Below are positions 5,911 through 7,793 of a stretch of DNA of 7,793 nucleotides, piece after piece. Source of the stretch: Candidatus Moraniibacteriota bacterium (GTDB lineage: Bacteria; Patescibacteriota; Minisyncoccia; Moranbacterales; GWC2-37-73). The position numbers and the translations under genes were made by a program. Where the stretch lies: positions 23,778-31,570 of the forward strand of contig DOKE01000010.1 of the NCBI GenBank assembly GCA_003510895.1, in the 5' to 3' direction. Positions within the stretch are counted from its first letter, which is position 1. Each line of letters starts with the position of its first letter. The notes below the pieces were generated by a model. That model was given only the letters and a program-made list of their open reading frames with translations. It did no database searches and had not been told where the DNA came from.

Positions 5911-6456
5911 TTAGGCATCTTTAACCAAATCATCAATTTGTTCATACAAATATTCCAACGTCCCATTGTTTTCAATTACAATATCGGCATGCTTTTTTAG
6001 GTCTCGAATTCCGACTTCCGTTTCCAGTTCGTGATCTTTCTTAAATTGCTCAAAAGTTTTTCCGCTTTCATCAACATTTTCTCCGCGTTCAATGATTCTT
6101 TCATATCTTTTTTTCAAACTAGTTTCCACATAAACAAATTTAAAACCTTCTATGGTTTTAATGTATTCAATATCTGAAATTCTCCTGATACCGTCAAAAA
6201 CAAAAATTTCTCCCTCGCTTTTGGAAATTTCCCTGGATAAAGCCTTGGAGAAAACATCTTCGCCAAATCCTTGGCGCATTATCAAAGAAAGTTTGGCTAA
6301 ATTTTCCCGACTCGTTTCCAGATGCCAAACGCCCAAAGTTGCGCGCAAAAAATCAGAAAAGCGATAGCATTTTGCGCCATATTTTTCTTGCAAATATTTG
6401 GAAACCGCTCCCTTACCGCTGGCCGCCTCGCCAGCCAAACCTAAGATTAATTTCAT
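5911..6456 (-). CDS. P-loop nucleotide/dephospho-CoA kinase-like protein
   Basis: A 181-aa protein of the adenylate-kinase/dephospho-CoA-kinase fold. The Walker A loop is GEAASGKG (9-16). SDFLRATL (34-41) matches the substrate-binding helix seen in archaeal UPF0200-type and dNMP-kinase-like proteins, and VFDGIRR (86-92) gives the second core strand. An Arg-rich lid follows (about 117-124, with RYERIIERGE). The tail ADIVIENNGTLEYL (157-170) resembles the end of dephospho-CoA kinases. The substrate could be dephospho-CoA or a (deoxy)nucleoside monophosphate; placement just upstream of the dTMP operon makes a dNMP role attractive but unproven. It has its own promoter (6484-6512) and no SD before the ATG at 6456. 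Fold is confident, substrate is not. Confidence 0.8.
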   Translation of the reverse strand: MKLILGLAGEAASGKGAVSKYLQEKYGAKCYRFSDFLRATLGVWHLETSRENLAKLSLIMRQGFGEDVFSKALSREISKSEGEIFVFDGIRRISDIEYIKTIEGFKFVYVETSLKKRYERIIERGENVDESGKTFEQFKKDHELETEVGIRDLKKHADIVIENNGTLEYLYEQIDDLVKDA

Positions 6457-6483
6457 ACTTCAAATTATCAAATTTATTTTTTA

Positions 6484-6512
6484 ATAATAGTTTCTTTTTT
6501 ATTTTAAGTCAA
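6484..6512 (-). promoter_or_regulatory. Sigma70-type promoter of the P-loop kinase
   Basis: The minus strand has TTGACT (6512-6507), a 17-base spacer and TATTAT (6489-6484). Five of six bases match consensus in each box. Transcription should start near 6477, leaving a leader of about 20 bases before the ATG at 6456. Confidence 0.75.
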
Positions 6513-6576
6513 AACAAACTAAAATTAGACCACAAAATAGCATTTTTTCAAACATTATCAGAAGCGAAAAAAATTG

Positions 6577-6610
6577 AAAAAAGCCGTCCATGATAATACC
6601 ACAGACGACT
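6577..6610 (-). terminator. Rho-independent terminator of the 90-aa gene
   Basis: On the minus strand AGTCGTC (6610-6604) pairs with GACGGCT (6588-6582) with one G-U wobble, followed by six T's (6582-6577). It lies about 40 bases after the stop of the 90-aa gene and before the kinase promoter. An outer inverted repeat, TCAGAAG/CTTCTGA (6558-6564 and 6609-6615), could form a competing larger stem. Confidence 0.75.
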
Positions 6611-6647
6611 TCTGAAAAACACTACTATTTCATCACTATCTCTTTAT

Positions 6648-6920
6648 TTATAACATCAAAACAGTGGTAAGTTCCGCTGATGCCTTGCTGATGGCTGATT
6701 TTATTTCAAGAAATTTTTTCTCAAGCTGTCTTTTGTGACAACTGTCACATCCACAATCAAGTAATTTTGGGAAATGGCACTTTGGACAAACAATAATAGG
6801 ACACTCCCTTCCATTGACGGAAATGACCCCGATAAGCTGGGTGCCCAATTCCTTCATTCTGTCTTTCGTTATTTGACTCGGGTCAATAACCACTACGTCC
6901 ACTGCTTTTTCATTAATCAT
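6648..6920 (-). CDS. Small Cys-rich protein, probable zinc ribbon (90 aa)
   Basis: I do not recognise the family. The N-terminal half (about 7-36) alternates strands and a helix, with a VDVVVIDPSQIT start. A central cluster of six cysteines follows: C40, C45 and C48 in CPIIVCPKC, then C56, C58 and C61 in CGCDSC, consistent with one or two bound zinc ions. The C-terminal third (about 62-84) is a likely amphipathic helix rich in Lys and Glu. The ATG at 6920 is set by a very strong purine SD (GAGGAGGAGG). G+C is about 40%. It sits between rplA, with its terminator, and the P-loop kinase, and has its own terminator, so it is probably a single-gene unit. A hairpin plus eight T's ends 41 bases upstream of the ATG, as for the 78-aa gene. 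That it is a real gene is well supported; its role is unknown. Confidence 0.8.
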   Translation of the reverse strand: MINEKAVDVVVIDPSQITKDRMKELGTQLIGVISVNGRECPIIVCPKCHFPKLLDCGCDSCHKRQLEKKFLEIKSAISKASAELTTVLML

Positions 6921-6921
6921 G

Positions 6922-6932
6922 TCCTCCTCCTC
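6922..6932 (-). promoter_or_regulatory. Very strong ribosome binding site of the 90-aa gene
   Basis: The minus strand reads GAGGAGGAGGA, ending one base before the ATG at 6920. Repeated GGAGG units allow several registers at spacings of about 3-8 bases. It fixes this start codon. Confidence 0.85.
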
Positions 6933-6961
6933 ATTTCAAAAATTTTATTGTTAAAGAAACT

Positions 6962-6989
6962 AAAAAAAACCATCTTCTTTTTGTTGGTT
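6962..6989 (-). terminator. Terminator-like hairpin in the leader of the 90-aa gene
   Basis: On the minus strand AACCA (6989-6985) pairs with TGGTT (6972-6968) over a 12-base loop, followed by a run of eight T's (6969-6962). The stem is only five pairs, so it is weak alone. It lies 41 bases before the ATG, matching the arrangement before the 78-aa gene. Confidence 0.4.
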
Positions 6990-6990
6990 A

Positions 6991-7019
6991 ATTCTTGCAC
7001 CATTCCATCGATTCGTCAA
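6991..7019 (-). promoter_or_regulatory. Possible promoter of the 90-aa gene
   Basis: The minus strand has a good -35, TTGACG (7019-7014), then 17 bases and AAGAAT (6996-6991), a poor -10. If used, transcription would begin near 6984-6989, right at the leader hairpin. It lies just after the rplA terminator, where a promoter is needed. Confidence 0.3.
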
Positions 7020-7031
7020 TTTTTTTGCAAC

Positions 7032-7063
7032 AAAAATCCCCGTTTTTTCAACGAGGATTTTTT
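7032..7063 (-). terminator. Rho-independent terminator of rplA
   Basis: On the minus strand AAAAATCCTCG (7062-7052) pairs with CGGGGATTTTT (7042-7032), with one position G-U on this strand and a mismatch on the other. The T's at the 3' arm complete the signal. It starts 17 bases after the rplA stop. Confidence 0.85.
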
Positions 7064-7079
7064 AAAACAAGATTCAACC

Positions 7080-7751
7080 TTATTTGCTAATTCTAATTGC
7101 CGGTCCCATTGTGGAACAAATAGTAATTGATTTAATATAAGTTCCTTTAGATCCGGTTGGTCTGGCTTTCTCAACCGCCTCAATCATCGCTTCAAGATTT
7201 TCTTTGAGTTTGGCTGCTTCAAAAGATATTTTTCCCACCACTTGATGCACATTGCCAGTATTGTCATTTTTGAAGGCTGACTTTCCTTTTTTCAAACTTT
7301 CCACCGCTTCCTTGATTTTGTCAGTAACAGTTTCAGTCTTTGGGCTTGGCATCAAACCTTTTGGTCCCAAAATTTTAGCCACCTGAGCAAGTTTCGGCAT
7401 CATTTCCGGAGTAGCCACCACAACATCAAAATCTCCAGCTTTTCCATTTTTAATTTTTTCAATAAGTTCTTCTCCTCCCACGATGTCAGCTCCCGCATCT
7501 TTGGCTTCCTTTTCTTTTGTTGAAGTTACTACAGCCACTTTCTTGGTTTTTCCGGTTCCATATGGAAGAACAACTGTTCCACGCACCTGATCTTTTTTAA
7601 CATCGATTCCCAATTTGAAATGAGCCTCGACAGATTCATCAAACTTTGCAACTTTTGTTTCCCCGATAAGAGCGATTGCTTCATCGATTCCATACTGCTT
7701 TCCTTTTTCCACTTTTTCAGCCGCAACTGAATACTTTTTTCCTTTTTTCAT
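7080..7751 (-). CDS. rplA: 50S ribosomal protein L1
   Basis: L1 binds 23S rRNA at the mobile L1 stalk and helps release deacylated tRNA from the E site. In many bacteria it also represses its own mRNA. The 223-aa length is typical (about 230). Visible are the N-terminal KKGKKY, the [15 protein letters not shown] segment, [13 protein letters not shown], the [12 protein letters not shown] loop in domain II, and the C-terminal [14 protein letters not shown] and [12 protein letters not shown]-binding segments. It reads leftward and is followed by a terminator, so rplJ and rplL are not co-transcribed directly downstream as they are in many bacteria. rplK, if present, lies outside the window. The ATG at 7751 lacks an SD; a bulged hairpin lies ten bases upstream of it. 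Confidence 0.98.
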   Translation of the reverse strand: MKKGKKYSVAAEKVEKGKQYGIDEAIALIGETKVAKFDESVEAHFKLGIDVKKDQVRGTVVLPYGTGKTKKVAVVTSTKEKEAKDAGADIVGGEELIEKIKNGKAGDFDVVVATPEMMPKLAQVAKILGPKGLMPSPKTETVTDKIKEAVESLKKGKSAFKNDNTGNVHQVVGKISFEAAKLKENLEAMIEAVEKARPTGSKGTYIKSITICSTMGPAIRISK

Positions 7752-7761
7752 AGTTTTATCG

Positions 7762-7782
7762 TGGTAAACGAGTAACGTACCA
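7762..7782 (-). promoter_or_regulatory. Bulged hairpin in the rplA leader (candidate L1 site)
   Basis: On the minus strand TGGTACG (7782-7776) pairs with CGTTTACCA (7770-7762): seven pairs, a two-base bulge in the 3' arm and a five-base loop. It ends ten bases before the rplA ATG, where bound protein could block ribosome entry. L1 autoregulation through a leader RNA is well known; that this hairpin is the site is inference. Confidence 0.4.
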
Positions 7783-7793
7783 GGTAACGTACC
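7772..7793. repeat. Direct repeat upstream of rplA
   Basis: GTAACGTACC occurs at 7772-7781 and again at 7784-7793, a period of 12 bases, with a degenerate third unit (gtaaacg) at 7764-7770. Either copy could pair with the downstream arm of the leader hairpin, giving two alternative folds. The repeat reaches the window edge. Confidence 0.6.

Noticed and set aside
6558..6615. Outer inverted repeat TCAGAAG/CTTCTGA as a separate element
   Set aside because: It overlaps one arm of the better hairpin with its T-tract at 6577-6610 and has a long loop. Most simply it belongs to the terminator region or is chance.
7529..7726. A 65-codon minus-strand ORF inside rplA in another frame
   Set aside because: It lies wholly within the conserved rplA frame and has no features of its own.

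Overview
The window is bacterial, AT-rich (roughly mid-30s % G+C) and tightly packed. It holds eight recognisable housekeeping genes and two small Cys-rich genes of unknown function. The divergent core proteins, short intergenic gaps and mostly absent Shine-Dalgarno (SD) sequences would fit a Patescibacteria/CPR-type genome, but this is an inference from gene content and style, not a marker-based placement. TGA ends gatB and no gene needs it read as sense, so the standard bacterial code applies.

Layout. miaA lies on the + strand at the left edge, starting just after a perfect 20-bp palindrome. Everything else is on the minus strand and reads right to left. From the right edge come rplA (ribosomal protein L1) with a repeat-bearing leader and a terminator; a 90-aa Cys-rich protein; a P-loop nucleotide kinase with a good sigma70-type promoter; and a five-gene operon with another good promoter (TTGATT-17-TATAAT). 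The operon runs dCMP deaminase, thymidylate synthase, dihydrofolate reductase, CYTH-domain protein, gatB, with gaps of only 3 to 17 bases. After it come a terminator hairpin and a 78-aa Cys-rich gene that converges on miaA across a shared hairpin.

How the genes work together. dCMP deaminase makes dUMP, ThyA methylates it to dTMP using methylene-tetrahydrofolate, and FolA regenerates tetrahydrofolate from the dihydrofolate produced. This is a complete local dTMP module. The neighbouring P-loop kinase could act on a nucleotide or on dephospho-CoA. GatB, MiaA and L1 serve translation.

Most interesting. The eight housekeeping genes have no strong SD, whereas both small Cys-rich genes have near-ideal ones. 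Both small genes also carry a hairpin followed by eight T's that ends 40 or 41 bases before the ATG. This points to a shared, possibly attenuated, expression mode. Other points worth a second look are an atypical ThyA active-site neighbourhood, a possible autoregulatory hairpin before rplA, and a promoter between gatB and the terminator that would yield a short RNA. I saw no CRISPR array, tRNA, rRNA, transposase or phage gene.
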